A DNA stretch of 64,000 nt from contig NZ_CP016178.1 in assembly GCF_001677275.1 (NCBI RefSeq), positions 372,001-436,000 of the forward strand. The letters are read 5' to 3'. The first letter of the stretch is position 1, and every line of letters begins with the position of its first letter. Of the stretch, positions 46,627-56,317 are shown piece after piece. Position numbers and translations under genes: made by a program. Under the pieces are notes generated by a model that was not told where the DNA came from, made no database searches, and saw nothing but the letters and a program-made list of their open reading frames with translations. The stretch is from Vibrio breoganii (lineage in GTDB: Bacteria > Pseudomonadota > Gammaproteobacteria > Enterobacterales > Vibrionaceae).

Positions 46627-47436
46627 TTACTGACCTTGAGCGATCTGGTCTTGCCAATCTAGGGTAGAGAACCAGTATTCGTAGCGCTCTGTTAGCCAAC
46701 CATCTTCAGTGCGAGCTTTGATCCACTCGTTGAAAAATTCCGCTTTGTCCGTTTCCCCTAAGCGCACAGCGAAGGCTTCATTGCCTTTTGATAGGCGCTC
46801 AGTAAAGGGAATGAACAAAGAATCTGCGTTTTTGATCGCTTCATGCTCTGGTTTTGGGCTAGATGCAATCACCGCATGCGCATTGCCGTTTAACACTTCT
46901 TGGAATGCCTGAGCATCGTCATCAAACTGAAGTACCTTCGCTTTAGGGAAGGTTTCGCGCGCTACTTGAACAGTAAATGCGCCGCGACGAGCGGCAATTT
47001 TCACTCGGCGAGAATCAAAGTCAGAGATCTTGCTAAAGCCTTCTGCAAGCTCTTTACTTGCAGCCAATTGCACGCCCGAATGTGAGTAAGGCTGAGTAAA
47101 TAGAACGCTTTTTGAGCGAGCTTCGGTGATAGACAGACCGCCGATGATCACGTCAAATTTTTGCGATAGCAACGATGGAATAATGCCATCCCACGCGGTA
47201 GGCACAAACTCTACTTTCCAACCCGAATCGGCGGCTAAGCGCTTAGCCACATCGATTTCAAAACCGATGAGGTCCCCTTGTTTATTGCGCATGGCCCAAG
47301 GGACAAAGGTCGACATGCCGACTCGCAAGGTGCCTCTATCGTTGATCTTATCTAGATTTGGCGTTTGTGAGGCTAACGCAGGCAGACTAACTGCGAGTGC
47401 TAGTAGAGCGGTAATAGCGGTTTTAAATAGCTTCAT
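46627..47436 (-). CDS. Polar amino-acid ABC transporter substrate-binding protein
   Basis: 269 residues with a signal peptide ending near 'SLPALAS'. Family blocks 'GTLRVGMSTFVPWAMRNKQGDLIGFEIDVAKRLA' and 'WDGIIPSLLSQKFDVIIGGLSITEARSKSVLFTQPYS' are clear. 'R' and 'D' residues of the amino-acid alpha-carboxyl and amino pocket appear in the expected region. It is a periplasmic receptor for a polar amino acid. The gene lies between two permease genes. Confidence 0.94.
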   Translation of the reverse strand: MKLFKTAITALLALAVSLPALASQTPNLDKINDRGTLRVGMSTFVPWAMRNKQGDLIGFEIDVAKRLAADSGWKVEFVPTAWDGIIPSLLSQKFDVIIGGLSITEARSKSVLFTQPYSHSGVQLAASKELAEGFSKISDFDSRRVKIAARRGAFTVQVARETFPKAKVLQFDDDAQAFQEVLNGNAHAVIASSPKPEHEAIKNADSLFIPFTERLSKGNEAFAVRLGETDKAEFFNEWIKARTEDGWLTERYEYWFSTLDWQDQIAQGQ

Positions 47437-47448
47437 GCTGAATAATCC

Positions 47449-48246
47449 TTATTGGGTTCGCCAGTTGGCTCCAAGTTTATGTTCAAGCCAAGCGGCAACG
47501 GCAGAGAGTGAAAGGGTAAGAGCGAGATAAATGATCGCCACAGAGAACCAGATCTCAAATGGCATCGCGGTTTCAGAAACAATGTTTCTGGCTTCAGTCG
47601 TTAGGTCAAACACTGCCATAACGCTAACAATTGAAGAGTTTTTAATAAGAGATATCACCTCGTTGGTTAATGGAGGTAATGTTCTTTGGATAACTTGGGG
47701 GAGGATAACGTCCCCAAAGGTGTATGTTCTGGATAGACCGAGAGAGCGAGCGGCTTCAAACTGTCCTCGCTCAATACTGTTGAGCCCTGCGCGGAAGATT
47801 TCGGCGGTATAGGCTCCCTGAAACAGCGCTAATGCCAACACCGCTGTGCTGAATCTATCCAATCCGATAACAGGCCCAAACACAAAGTACAGAAGATAAA
47901 TTTGCACCAAAAGCGGAGTGTTGCGGATAAGCTCAACGTAGCCTGTAGCGACTGTTCTGCCCACAATAGAGTTAGAGTTTCTCAAAAGCGCAGTGACTAA
48001 ACCTATTGCCAATGTAGCAACCAGAGAAATCAACGAAATCTGTATTGTGACTAACAGCCCTTCTAACAACTCAGCAGGCCACCACTCTCCATCCTCATAG
48101 AAGGCTATATAATCGGGCACTCTATCCCACTGCCAGCGATATCCCATGGCTTGTGCTCCGGAATCCAATATCCAAGCTACAGCCAAAGCTAGAACAACAA
48201 TTTGCACTATGGCGGAGAGGGTGGGTTTAACAATACGGCTAAACAT
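47449..48246 (-). CDS. Polar amino-acid ABC transporter permease (first permease)
   Basis: 265 residues, about five to six transmembrane helices. The EAA loop 'GLNSIERGQFEAARSLGLSRTYTFGDVILPQVIQRTLPPLTNEVISLIKNSSIVSVMAV' is fully conserved in the polar amino-acid uptake family. It overlaps the ATPase gene stop by one base (48246), indicating tight coupling. Confidence 0.94.
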   Translation of the reverse strand: MFSRIVKPTLSAIVQIVVLALAVAWILDSGAQAMGYRWQWDRVPDYIAFYEDGEWWPAELLEGLLVTIQISLISLVATLAIGLVTALLRNSNSIVGRTVATGYVELIRNTPLLVQIYLLYFVFGPVIGLDRFSTAVLALALFQGAYTAEIFRAGLNSIERGQFEAARSLGLSRTYTFGDVILPQVIQRTLPPLTNEVISLIKNSSIVSVMAVFDLTTEARNIVSETAMPFEIWFSVAIIYLALTLSLSAVAAWLEHKLGANWRTQ

Positions 48247-48992
48247 TAGTAGCTTAAGATCTGCTTGAGGAAGGCTTGAGTGCGCTTATGTTGCGGGTTC
48301 TCAAACAAAGCCTGTGGGCTATTTGATTCCACTATCTGGCCTTCATCCATGAAAATAACACGGTCGGCCACTTTTTTAGCGAAGCCCATTTCATGGGTAA
48401 CGCACACCATAGTGATTCCCTCTTTGGCAAGGTCAACCATCACATCGAGAACCTCGTTGATCATCTCAGGATCTAGGGCTGAGGTGGGCTCATCAAACAG
48501 CAATAGCTCAGGCTTCATACATAAAGAGCGGGCTATGGCGACACGTTGCTGTTGCCCACCAGAAAGCTGCACGGGGTATTTGTGCGCTTGCTCTTGAATA
48601 TGCACACGCTCTAAATAGTGCATAGCAATTTTTTCCGCTTCTTGCTTACTCATTTTCAGCGTGCGTATTGGGGCTAGTGTGAGGTTTTCTAGAACGGTTA
48701 GGTGTGGGAAGAGATGAAAGTGTTGGAAAACCATCCCCACCTTACCTGGGTTTTTAAACTGGCAGGGTAATGTATGGTCGAGCACTGTAAGCTCACCGCT
48801 ATCAAAAGGCTCCAGTTGATTGATGCAGCGAATCAGGGTTGATTTGCCAGAGCCAGACGGCCCGCAGACAACAACAATCTCACCTTTATGGATAGATAAA
48901 TCGATGTCTTTTAGGGCGTGAAAATCACCATACCACTTGTTAAGTGATTGAAACTTAACCATTCCTTGTTGATTGTTCAAACTATTATTCAT
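48246..48992 (-). CDS. Polar amino-acid ABC transporter ATP-binding protein
   Basis: 248 residues. Walker A 'GPSGSGKST', Q-loop '[20 protein letters not shown]', signature '[15 protein letters not shown]', Walker B '[14 protein letters not shown]' and the switch His in '[10 protein letters not shown]' are all present. The wording '[15 protein letters not shown]' and '[13 protein letters not shown]' is typical of GlnQ/GltL/AapP-like ATPases. It is the first gene of the operon: ATPase, permease, binding protein, permease. Confidence 0.96.
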   Translation of the reverse strand: MNNSLNNQQGMVKFQSLNKWYGDFHALKDIDLSIHKGEIVVVCGPSGSGKSTLIRCINQLEPFDSGELTVLDHTLPCQFKNPGKVGMVFQHFHLFPHLTVLENLTLAPIRTLKMSKQEAEKIAMHYLERVHIQEQAHKYPVQLSGGQQQRVAIARSLCMKPELLLFDEPTSALDPEMINEVLDVMVDLAKEGITMVCVTHEMGFAKKVADRVIFMDEGQIVESNSPQALFENPQHKRTQAFLKQILSY

Positions 48993-49093
48993 TGATAGTG
49001 TATGTATAAATTACCATATCAATTTAGATACTCTAATGCACATGAATTTGGTGGTATTGAGAACTTCAAAAGGGCTCCATGAGACGTAAAGCA

Positions 49094-50032
49094 CTAAACG
49101 ATTTCTAAAACCAACTCTTTAAATAGCTCATAGAACCATTGATGGGTGGGGCTTGTTTCGTGCCGACTATGGTAAATCAGGAACATGGGTACATGGTACT
49201 TGGCGTGTTCTTCCAGCGAATATATCTCTACAAACTCGTCATTAAAGTGAGCCATTTTCTTTAATCCGTTTGAGCCAAACAGCACAGCGTTAGTGGTTCG
49301 AGTAATCTCTAGCAAGGTCAACGTTTGTGAGCTTCTTAATTTTGGTTTGTCTTGTGTTTGCAACAGGTCTTGATAGATCTTAGTAATCGGCGAGCGAAAC
49401 GAGAGCTGCCTGTCATCTTCGATAGTCATACCAATAAGCGAATAGTTGAGTACCTCTGCTATGCTTGGGTGCTTTAGCTTGGTTAACGGGTGATTCTTTT
49501 TCACGTATAGAACAGGGTAAAGCGTGCCTAGTTTCTCAGAACGATACTTAGGATCATGAGTCGGTTCATAGTGGATAGCAAAGTCTAATTTATTGGCATC
49601 AAGTAATTGAAAGGGATTGGCCTTTGTTGGCGTCTCCTCAATGGCGGCCAGTGGCGCATGCTCTGATAAATGTGCGTATAGCTTAGGTATTAAGGTCGAA
49701 CCCATAAAGGTGGGCAGTGACAGTGAGAAGGTGTCATCACATTGTTTAGAGTCAAATTCTTCTGCATCAAATAATTGCTGTAATGACGGCAGTATCTTGT
49801 TCAGCTCCTTTTCTAATTCTAGAGCCTTGCGGGTGGGGATTAACCCTTTGGCAGTTCTAGTGAATAGGGGATCATCAAAGGCTTCTCGCAATCGCTTTAG
49901 AGAGCGACTTACCGCCGACTGGGTAAGATAGATCTCTTCGGCGACCCGTGACACGTTTCTCTCTTTTAGCAGTAAGTCGAGAATGACGAGTAGATTTAGG
50001 TCGACTCTAGACAGGGACTTTGATTTATCCAT
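49094..50032 (-). CDS. LysR-family transcriptional regulator
   Basis: 312 residues. N-terminal helix-turn-helix 'NVSRVAEEIYLTQSAVSRSLKRLREAFDDPLFTRTAKGLIPT'. The N-terminus 'SRVDLNLLVILDLLL' matches the LeuO/NodD/SyrM-like subgroup, as does the LysR at 14106. It is transcribed divergently from the DUF1254 gene (114-base gap), the classic arrangement for a LysR regulator and its target; the amino-acid ABC operon lies downstream on the same strand, so that is another possible target. Confidence 0.95.
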   Translation of the reverse strand: MDKSKSLSRVDLNLLVILDLLLKERNVSRVAEEIYLTQSAVSRSLKRLREAFDDPLFTRTAKGLIPTRKALELEKELNKILPSLQQLFDAEEFDSKQCDDTFSLSLPTFMGSTLIPKLYAHLSEHAPLAAIEETPTKANPFQLLDANKLDFAIHYEPTHDPKYRSEKLGTLYPVLYVKKNHPLTKLKHPSIAEVLNYSLIGMTIEDDRQLSFRSPITKIYQDLLQTQDKPKLRSSQTLTLLEITRTTNAVLFGSNGLKKMAHFNDEFVEIYSLEEHAKYHVPMFLIYHSRHETSPTHQWFYELFKELVLEIV

Positions 50033-50146
50033 AGTAATATCACTTTAAATCATAACTATACTTGATTATTAGTAATTGGACGCAAAATGCAAGCTTGAAT
50101 ATGATGGCCTCATACAGTTAAGAAGCAACCAATTGAGGGTTAAGAT

Positions 50147-51640
50147 ATGAACAAGATAATGAAAGCGATGATGATTGCGACCGCAGGATTAACGATGGCT
50201 TCAGTGGCATCCGCTGCAAAATACGAAGCAAAGGTGCCTGCGAGTATCATTACTCCAGATCACGTTGAGTCGGAATATTTGGGCGAGTTAAGTTACACCG
50301 ATGGCGCTCCAAGTGCAGACACTACACTTAAAGCAAACCGCTTTGTTGATGTTGCGGATGCGGTTCGAGTGTTTCTTTCTGGCATACCTGTTGCTTCTAT
50401 TCAGGGCTTGTTGGCTGGTCATGAAAGCGTAGGAATGGTGCCTAACCAAACTATTGCTATCTCTGAACAGATGCTGAATGCGAAAAGCCTATGGCTGACA
50501 GCAAATACCACTACGCCTTATGTCACCAGTGAGATTGATGTTAAGAATGGGCCTGTTGTTCTCGAAGTAGGCACGCCAATTTTGGGCTTGTTAGATAACG
50601 CTGCCTTTAAATTTGTCTCTCGCGTTGGTGTCACTCACCCACAAGATAAGGGGAAGGGTGGGAAATACTTTATCTACCATAGCTCATACACTGGAGAGAT
50701 CCCTGAAGGGATGATTCCAGTGGAAACCGACGGTTACCAGCATTGGTTGCTAGTGCGCATTGTTACTACCCCAGATAATGTTGAAGCTGACGTTCAGAAG
50801 CTGAAAGATACAATGAAACTATACCCTTACGGTATGGAGCCGAAGACCGAATTTATGAACATTTCTGGCGTGCAATACAATACGGTCCACGCTATGGATG
50901 AGTCTTTCTATGACGAGATCAACACACTTATTCAGTACGAGCCAACAGAGATCTTTGATGGTGAATGGCTGTCACTAGCTAAGCGAGTGGGTATCGAAAA
51001 GGGTCAAGAGTTTAAGCCTAACGAATACCAGCAAGAAGTGTTCAAAGAAGCGGCGAAGATTGCCACAGCAGAAGCACGCTCTTATTACTATGCGCCAACT
51101 AAAGAGCAGATGGTATACGACGACCGTAAATGGTTCACACCGTTAGTGTCTGGGCATGAGTTTAAAGACGAAAATGGTGTTGTGGATACCCAAATGCGCG
51201 CAACGTTCCACTTTATGGCAACGGGGATTACACCAGATATGGTGGCGTCTACTCCGGGTCAAGGCTCAGATTACTTACTAGCAACAATTGATAGAGAAGG
51301 GCAAGTTCTGGATGGCAATAAACATTACACTGTAACGTTACCTGCTAACGTACCGGCGACTAAATTCTGGTCATTCATGATTTACGATAACCAGACGCGC
51401 TCTATGTTGGAGACCGATCAAGTCAAAGCAGGTATTGATGGGTTAACGGAAGGCGTGGAAAAGAACGCTGATGGCTCTATAACTATACATTTTGCACCAG
51501 AGGCTCCAAAAGGCGCTGAAGGCAACTGGGTACAGACCACAGAAGGCAAAGGATTTAACCTTATCTTCCGTATGTATGGCCCAACAGAAGCGTGGTTTGA
51601 TAAGTCATGGAAACCAACGGACGTGACATTGGTTAAGTAA
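50147..51640 (+). CDS. Secreted DUF1254/DUF1214 family protein
   Basis: 497 residues with a signal peptide ending near 'SVASAAK'. The N-terminal half ('ADAVRVFLSGIPVASIQGLLAG', 'LWLTANTTTPYVTSEIDVKNGPVVLEV', 'GKYFIYHSSYTGEIPEG') is DUF1254 and the C-terminal half ('YLLATIDREGQVLDGNKHYTVTLPANVPATKFWSFMIYDNQTRSML', 'GFNLIFRMYGPTEAWFDKSWKPTDV') is DUF1214. The family is common in marine and environmental bacteria with no settled function. Divergence from a LysR gene suggests inducible expression. A good terminator follows. Confidence 0.9.
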   Translation: MNKIMKAMMIATAGLTMASVASAAKYEAKVPASIITPDHVESEYLGELSYTDGAPSADTTLKANRFVDVADAVRVFLSGIPVASIQGLLAGHESVGMVPNQTIAISEQMLNAKSLWLTANTTTPYVTSEIDVKNGPVVLEVGTPILGLLDNAAFKFVSRVGVTHPQDKGKGGKYFIYHSSYTGEIPEGMIPVETDGYQHWLLVRIVTTPDNVEADVQKLKDTMKLYPYGMEPKTEFMNISGVQYNTVHAMDESFYDEINTLIQYEPTEIFDGEWLSLAKRVGIEKGQEFKPNEYQQEVFKEAAKIATAEARSYYYAPTKEQMVYDDRKWFTPLVSGHEFKDENGVVDTQMRATFHFMATGITPDMVASTPGQGSDYLLATIDREGQVLDGNKHYTVTLPANVPATKFWSFMIYDNQTRSMLETDQVKAGIDGLTEGVEKNADGSITIHFAPEAPKGAEGNWVQTTEGKGFNLIFRMYGPTEAWFDKSWKPTDVTLVK

Positions 51641-51666
51641 GCTGTCCCGCTAGTCAATTAGCTATC

Positions 51667-51700
51667 AAAGGTCCTAACGAAAGTTAGGGCCTTTTCTTTT
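51667..51700 (+). terminator. Intrinsic terminator of the DUF1254 gene
   Basis: A stem from AAAAGGTCCTAAC-type sequence (51667-51678) pairs with GTTAGGGCCTTTT (51683-51695) around a GAAA loop, followed by CTTTT. Confidence 0.85.
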
Positions 51701-51786
51701 GTAGGGTTGGGTACGTCATCATCGATTAACGGCATTTTCTCGTTGCTATTACATTGTTTCTTTTCGCGAATTGAAGAGGGGGCAGT

Positions 51787-53490
51787 GTGGTTAAATTAAC
51801 GCAGTGGGTTGTTCTTTTATTTGTGATCATCCCTTTTTCAGTTTACAGCGCCCCTGCAAATAAAATCTCCATCTCTGGCTTGCCTGAGCCTTTAGAAAAA
51901 AACCTGACCTATCATCTGGAGTCTCTGGACAGTGATTCGATGACCAAAATGGGCAATGTAAAACTGACTAAAATCGTCAACGAAGCCCTTAATCCATTTG
52001 GTTACTATCATCCAACCGCTAAACTGATGCGTGTTGATGACAAAGAGATAAAACTGCAGGTTTCCACTGGCCCTATCACTACTATCCAAGAGTCCGATAT
52101 TATTGTATCGGGTCAAGCATCCACTAATCCTGAGTTATTGAAGATAGTAGAGCAAAGCAACCTCAAGCAGGGCCAAGCCTTGCACCATCAAGAGTACGAT
52201 AGCCTGAAGAGTAAGATTCAATCCTTTGCCTTGAGCCACGGTTATCTGGATGGTCAATTCACAATGACACGTCTGGAGGTCATACCCAGCACCAACGAAG
52301 CCAATATCCGTATTCATTTTAATAGTGGTGAACAGTACTATTTTGGAGATACCAGCATCTCGAATAGCCAGATCGAAGATGAACGACTGGTCAATCTTAA
52401 AGACTTTGAGCAAGGTGAACCGTTTGATGTGGTGAAGCTCAGTGAATATCAAACGTCACTCTCTGAAACGGGCTGGTTTAATGCTATCGATGTTCATCCG
52501 AATTATGCTTCAACAGCAGATCTGGAAGTGCCAGTAGAGGTTACCGTTGCACCACGCTCGAAAAATATTGTTGAAGTCGGTGGCGGTTACTCCTCTGATA
52601 TGGGAGTAAGGGCTTCATTGGGTTGGGCTCAGCCGTGGTATAACGCCCGAGGGCATAGCTTCCAGAGTGCCGTGAGTGTGTCACAACCCGAGCAGTCATT
52701 ATTGCTGGGCTACAAGATCCCGACGCGAGATATCCTAAATGACTACTACGGTATCAAGTTTGAAACGACGCATTTGGACTATCTAGATACGTTAAGTCTT
52801 GCAAGCGACCTTACCTTTGAAAAGCACTGGAAGCTAGACAATGACTGGCAGAGCACTGTATATGTAAAGTTCTTGTATGAGGACTATCAACAGGCGATGG
52901 ATGAGGGTTTATCTCGTCTATTGATGCCAGGGATTTCATTCTCTTATGTGGATAAGCAGCAAGACAATAAGCGTATTAAGCACAAGCACATTTACGCCAT
53001 TGAGTATTCTGACTCTCGTGTGGTGTCAGATACTCAGATATTGCGCCTAACTGGAGAAACCGCATTGTCATGGGCTATCAGTGATAATCAAAGGCTCAAT
53101 TTTAGAGTAAGTATGGGGGCAAATATCTCTGATGACCTATCAGATATTCCCTCTTCTTTGCGCTTCTTTGCTGGTGGTGATGGCAGTCTGCGAGGGTATG
53201 ATTATGAGTCCATCTCTCCGGTAGATGAGAATGGAGAGCTTAAAGGTGCTCCTTATATGCTGAGCTCAGGCCTTGAATATCAACATCGTATATTGGATGC
53301 GTTTTGGATTGGCGGTTTTGTGGATGTCGGTGATGCCTTTGAATCTAAATTTGATGCAAAGGTCGGTACAGGGCTTAGTGTGATCTGGGAATCTGGTTTT
53401 GTGCCAATTAAATTCGATGTGGCTCACGGGTTGGATGCAGATAAAGGCGATCAGTGGAAGGTTTATCTTTCTCTTGGTGCGCAGTTTTAG
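51787..53490 (+). CDS. TamA-like outer-membrane protein (BamA superfamily)
   Basis: 567 residues with a GTG start at 51787 after GAGGGGG. A signal peptide ends near 'SVYSAP'. Three POTRA-like domains occupy about residues 25-265 and a 16-strand barrel follows. The lid-lock type motif is present as 'RFFAGGDGSLRGYDY', and the protein ends in Phe as expected for a BAM substrate. TamA normally works with the inner-membrane TamB in envelope and lipid homeostasis, but no tamB follows; the next gene is convergent. It is either a TamA separated from TamB or a paralogue. Confidence 0.9.
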   Translation: MVKLTQWVVLLFVIIPFSVYSAPANKISISGLPEPLEKNLTYHLESLDSDSMTKMGNVKLTKIVNEALNPFGYYHPTAKLMRVDDKEIKLQVSTGPITTIQESDIIVSGQASTNPELLKIVEQSNLKQGQALHHQEYDSLKSKIQSFALSHGYLDGQFTMTRLEVIPSTNEANIRIHFNSGEQYYFGDTSISNSQIEDERLVNLKDFEQGEPFDVVKLSEYQTSLSETGWFNAIDVHPNYASTADLEVPVEVTVAPRSKNIVEVGGGYSSDMGVRASLGWAQPWYNARGHSFQSAVSVSQPEQSLLLGYKIPTRDILNDYYGIKFETTHLDYLDTLSLASDLTFEKHWKLDNDWQSTVYVKFLYEDYQQAMDEGLSRLLMPGISFSYVDKQQDNKRIKHKHIYAIEYSDSRVVSDTQILRLTGETALSWAISDNQRLNFRVSMGANISDDLSDIPSSLRFFAGGDGSLRGYDYESISPVDENGELKGAPYMLSSGLEYQHRILDAFWIGGFVDVGDAFESKFDAKVGTGLSVIWESGFVPIKFDVAHGLDADKGDQWKVYLSLGAQF

Positions 53491-53641
53491 GACGGTTTAT
53501 AGAGTCAAGGTATTGGTACGCGTCATTCTCGCCCAGGTCATTCCCAAGGGCTTTTCTGGGCCAGTTCTGGGACAGCACACTGGTCGGGAATCTGTTCTTA
53601 ATAAACCCAAGAAGGTCACTCTATTAACGGAGGGCGGGTTG

Positions 53642-54799
53642 TTAATTATCGAGCGTTGAGCAGCTAAGTATTTGATAGCTTGTGCACTGATTAAATGTGG
53701 CGAATGCGTGGAGCTCTTTGGCTAAGGCTCCATCAAACCCGTCTCGATGGGTGAATGCTTTTTCAATATACAGGTTGGTCACTTGCAATGTAGACGTGGA
53801 TTTTTCTACACGGCAATCTGCTCTTCCTATCAATTTCCCATCCCAGGCTATCGGCAAACAAAAGTAGCCAAATTTTCGCTTAGCAGCAGGAACGTAGCAC
53901 TCTAGCTGGTAGTCAAAGTCAAACAACTGACTAATGCGCTTTCTTTGAATAAGCACATTGTCGAAAGGAGAGAGTAGGTGAACCCTGTTTCGAGCAAGTC
54001 GCTTGTTGAGCAGTTCTAGTGAACTGGTTGTCGTGTAAAACTGTTGATTTGCCACCGACACCTGCTCAATCTGCTTTGATTCTAATAACTCATTTAACGA
54101 TTGTTGGATTAAGGCTTTTGACCCCTTTAACAGATACGACATTTCTGAAAGGGTGCCTATGCCGTGCGCTTTTAGGTAATTAAGCACAAGAAACTCACCG
54201 TATTCTGTTTCTGTTGGCATTGTTGTGTCTAGATCATCGGGCAGAACACGCTCTGTTAAGTCGTACACCTTATGGAAGTTACGTCGCTCGGCTATCATCA
54301 AATCGCCTTGCATGTACAAAAGCTCTAGCGCTTGCTTGGTGGGTTTGCTTTCCCATCCGGTGCGTTTTAGTACCTTTGATTCAAAGTCCTTCGCCATTAA
54401 AGGACCTTCGGCTTTGATCTTATCTAAAACGCTACGCATCAGTGCTTCATCTTTTTTATACCAATGTTTTTGCTGTCCCGACCTGAAGGTGTGCTTGCGA
54501 GGTAGGGTATAGCGAAAGTTTTTCATCGGAAGATAAGAGGCCGCATGAGACCAATATTCAAATAGAGCCTTACTGGCGACTAACTGATCGAGATGTGTTG
54601 GCTGGTATTTTGCGTTACGATTCCAAAGCACGTGGTGATGTGCGCGCTGAACCACTGAGATGGTATCAATTTGCACATAGCCGATTTGTTGGATTGAACC
54701 AAGAACGTTTGTGGCAACCACTCCTTTGGGAGTGGCTGAGCATAACCCTTGGGAAAGCAACGCGAGTTTTTGCGCTTCAGATTGAGATAGATGAATCAT
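53642..54799 (-). CDS. ycaQ: YcaQ-type DNA glycosylase (AlkX/AlkZ, HTH_42 superfamily)
   Basis: 385 residues, usual length, with tandem winged-helix domains and a beta-barrel. The catalytic-loop motif is 'GYVQIDTISVVQRAHHHVLWNR', with Q-I-D: the Q-hydrophobic-D form typical of the YcaQ (AlkX) branch, as opposed to Q-hydrophobic-Q in AlkZ. Members remove alkylated bases and unhook DNA interstrand crosslinks. 'YWSHAASYLPM' and 'LLSPFDNVLIQRKRISQLFDFDY' are further conserved blocks. The gene is transcribed towards the TamA-like gene. Confidence 0.92.
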   Translation of the reverse strand: MIHLSQSEAQKLALLSQGLCSATPKGVVATNVLGSIQQIGYVQIDTISVVQRAHHHVLWNRNAKYQPTHLDQLVASKALFEYWSHAASYLPMKNFRYTLPRKHTFRSGQQKHWYKKDEALMRSVLDKIKAEGPLMAKDFESKVLKRTGWESKPTKQALELLYMQGDLMIAERRNFHKVYDLTERVLPDDLDTTMPTETEYGEFLVLNYLKAHGIGTLSEMSYLLKGSKALIQQSLNELLESKQIEQVSVANQQFYTTTSSLELLNKRLARNRVHLLSPFDNVLIQRKRISQLFDFDYQLECYVPAAKRKFGYFCLPIAWDGKLIGRADCRVEKSTSTLQVTNLYIEKAFTHRDGFDGALAKELHAFATFNQCTSYQILSCSTLDN

Positions 54800-54867
54800 A
54801 GAGGCGCGCTTTATCCATGGGAGTGAGACCTTGTTGAGTATAGGTCGAGATCACAAGCAGCAAAGCG

Positions 54868-55311
54868 TTAGCGAATGTCGGTGATGACTCGGCCATCTTG
54901 TAGTTTCTCTTCTAATTCAGCGCTATCCAGCATTTGTCCTAGCGGTGAGTGAGGAGTAATCACAACGACATCTTGTTCAAGCTTGTAACCACCACAAATA
55001 GGTAAAAACCAGCAGACCATTTTATTGTCGATAGTCACTAGTGCGCCAATATCTATCCCGTCATCTTCATCAAAATCACGAAACACCATTGAACTCAGTT
55101 GGTTTATCATGGCGTCGCAATCTGCTACCCGCTGGGACTGACCGTGAGCTAAGTATGCTGCTTCTAACCCTACGGTGTCGTATTGGGTTTCAGCGACGCT
55201 TTGTTCATGTGTGGCAGCATCGTGAGCACTTTCTGCAGCCGCCAAGGCAATTTCTCGTTGACGATTTAGGGTGCTTAGTAAGCTTTGACGTAATTGCTCT
55301 TTATCGATCAT
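54868..55311 (-). CDS. GreA/GreB-like small protein
   Basis: 147 residues. An N-terminal alpha-helical hairpin rich in Gln, Ala and Glu (QREIALAAAESAHDAATHEQSVAE) and a C-terminal domain with 'GALVTIDNKMVCWFLPICGGYKLEQDVVVITPHSPLGQMLDSAE' recall transcript-cleavage-factor GreA/B architecture, where the last motif (S-P-L-G) is typical. The tip acidic residues needed for RNA cleavage are not clear here. It is probably a Gre-like RNA-polymerase secondary-channel protein of unknown role. Single gene. Confidence 0.65.
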   Translation of the reverse strand: MIDKEQLRQSLLSTLNRQREIALAAAESAHDAATHEQSVAETQYDTVGLEAAYLAHGQSQRVADCDAMINQLSSMVFRDFDEDDGIDIGALVTIDNKMVCWFLPICGGYKLEQDVVVITPHSPLGQMLDSAELEEKLQDGRVITDIR

Positions 55312-55380
55312 AGTGTTTAATGTATTGACGAAACATAGTGATAGCGGATTTTAAAGCATAGTACGGGTTACATACAGCGA

Positions 55381-56229
55381 TTAAAAACGATAAGCCATTT
55401 TCAACATAGGGCCAAAGAATCGGTAGTCTACCTTTAGGCTAGTATGCTCAGCTTCGTACCCTACGCCCAGATCGTAATAGTTAAACGATCCGGTAACGCT
55501 AAAGTTGTCGGTAACGTAATAGCGTGCTGCCATTTCCAGTTCATACATCCAGCCTGAGATCTCATCGTATTGTAAATAAAAGGCATGAACGTGGCTTTTT
55601 AGCAAAATGTCATCGTGTATCTTATGCTCCACCAAAAATCCGAGATTGGGTAATGGCGCTGTTATGCCACTATCAAAGCCCTCTGCGATCAAAGTAGCCT
55701 CGGATGATGCATTCTCATGGACTTCGACATCAATTTCTCCGCGCATGCCAAGCTCAAGCTTGGTGACATGAAAGCCGGCCAAAAAATGAACATCCAAATG
55801 CTCAGAGTTGTAAAAACGATAGCCATAGCCCAGACGCATAATATCTATATTGAGTGAAGTGAGCAGGTCGGCCTCGCCACCGATAGTATAGGTGTGCCCC
55901 TCAAGCGTAAGTTGAAAAGGTCGGGCTACGTAATCTTGATATCCATTTCGATGTAGACTGCGCCAATCGAAATAAATCTGATGGTTACTGTTAAAACGAT
56001 ATTCTAGATTTAAATAGGGCAGAACATCATCATGAGGAAGATTCAGTTCCGATTCAAAATTAAGATCGACATATTCTTGGTGTAGGGGATCAAATACCTC
56101 GATGTCAGTACTGGTCTTGGAGAAGAAGGCACCAATTTCAATCTCAAAGCTTCCGGCAAAAGCTACTGGAGTGAACAAGGCTGAGCACAATAGTGCAATT
56201 AATCGATTTGAAAAGAAAACGCCCTTCAC
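55381..56229 (-). CDS. Outer-membrane beta-barrel protein, function unknown
   Basis: 282 residues with a signal peptide ending near 'TPVAFA'. The rest is alternating hydrophobic and polar strands, with aromatic girdle residues ('YLNLEYRFNSNHQIYFDWRSL', 'MRLGYGYRFYNSEHLDVHFLAGFHV', 'YELEMAARYYVTDNFSVTGSFNYYDLG') and a C-terminal Phe ('LKMAYRF'), which fits an outer-membrane barrel of about 10-12 strands. No ligand or enzyme motif is recognised. It lies beside a phospholipase-D lipoprotein gene on the same strand, 88 bases apart. Confidence 0.8.
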   Translation of the reverse strand: MKGVFFSNRLIALLCSALFTPVAFAGSFEIEIGAFFSKTSTDIEVFDPLHQEYVDLNFESELNLPHDDVLPYLNLEYRFNSNHQIYFDWRSLHRNGYQDYVARPFQLTLEGHTYTIGGEADLLTSLNIDIMRLGYGYRFYNSEHLDVHFLAGFHVTKLELGMRGEIDVEVHENASSEATLIAEGFDSGITAPLPNLGFLVEHKIHDDILLKSHVHAFYLQYDEISGWMYELEMAARYYVTDNFSVTGSFNYYDLGVGYEAEHTSLKVDYRFFGPMLKMAYRF

Positions 56230-56274
56230 CGGCCTTTACCTCTGCGCTCGTTAAGTGACAAACAGTTAAACGTG

Positions 56275-56295
56275 TGCGCTCTCATCGAGAGCGCA
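56275..56295 (-). terminator. Hairpin after the phospholipase-D gene
   Basis: TGCGCTCTC (56275-56283), loop ATC, GAGAGCGCA (56287-56295), a perfect 9-bp stem. T-rich sequence beyond on the minus strand is weak. Confidence 0.6.
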
Positions 56296-56317
56296 AGCAC
56301 TGCAAAGTTAAGGGGGA

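Noticed and set aside
53399..53659. 86-codon plus frame after the TamA-like gene
   Set aside because: Begins inside the TamA-like gene in another frame and runs into the convergent ycaQ gene; no ribosome site or family likeness.
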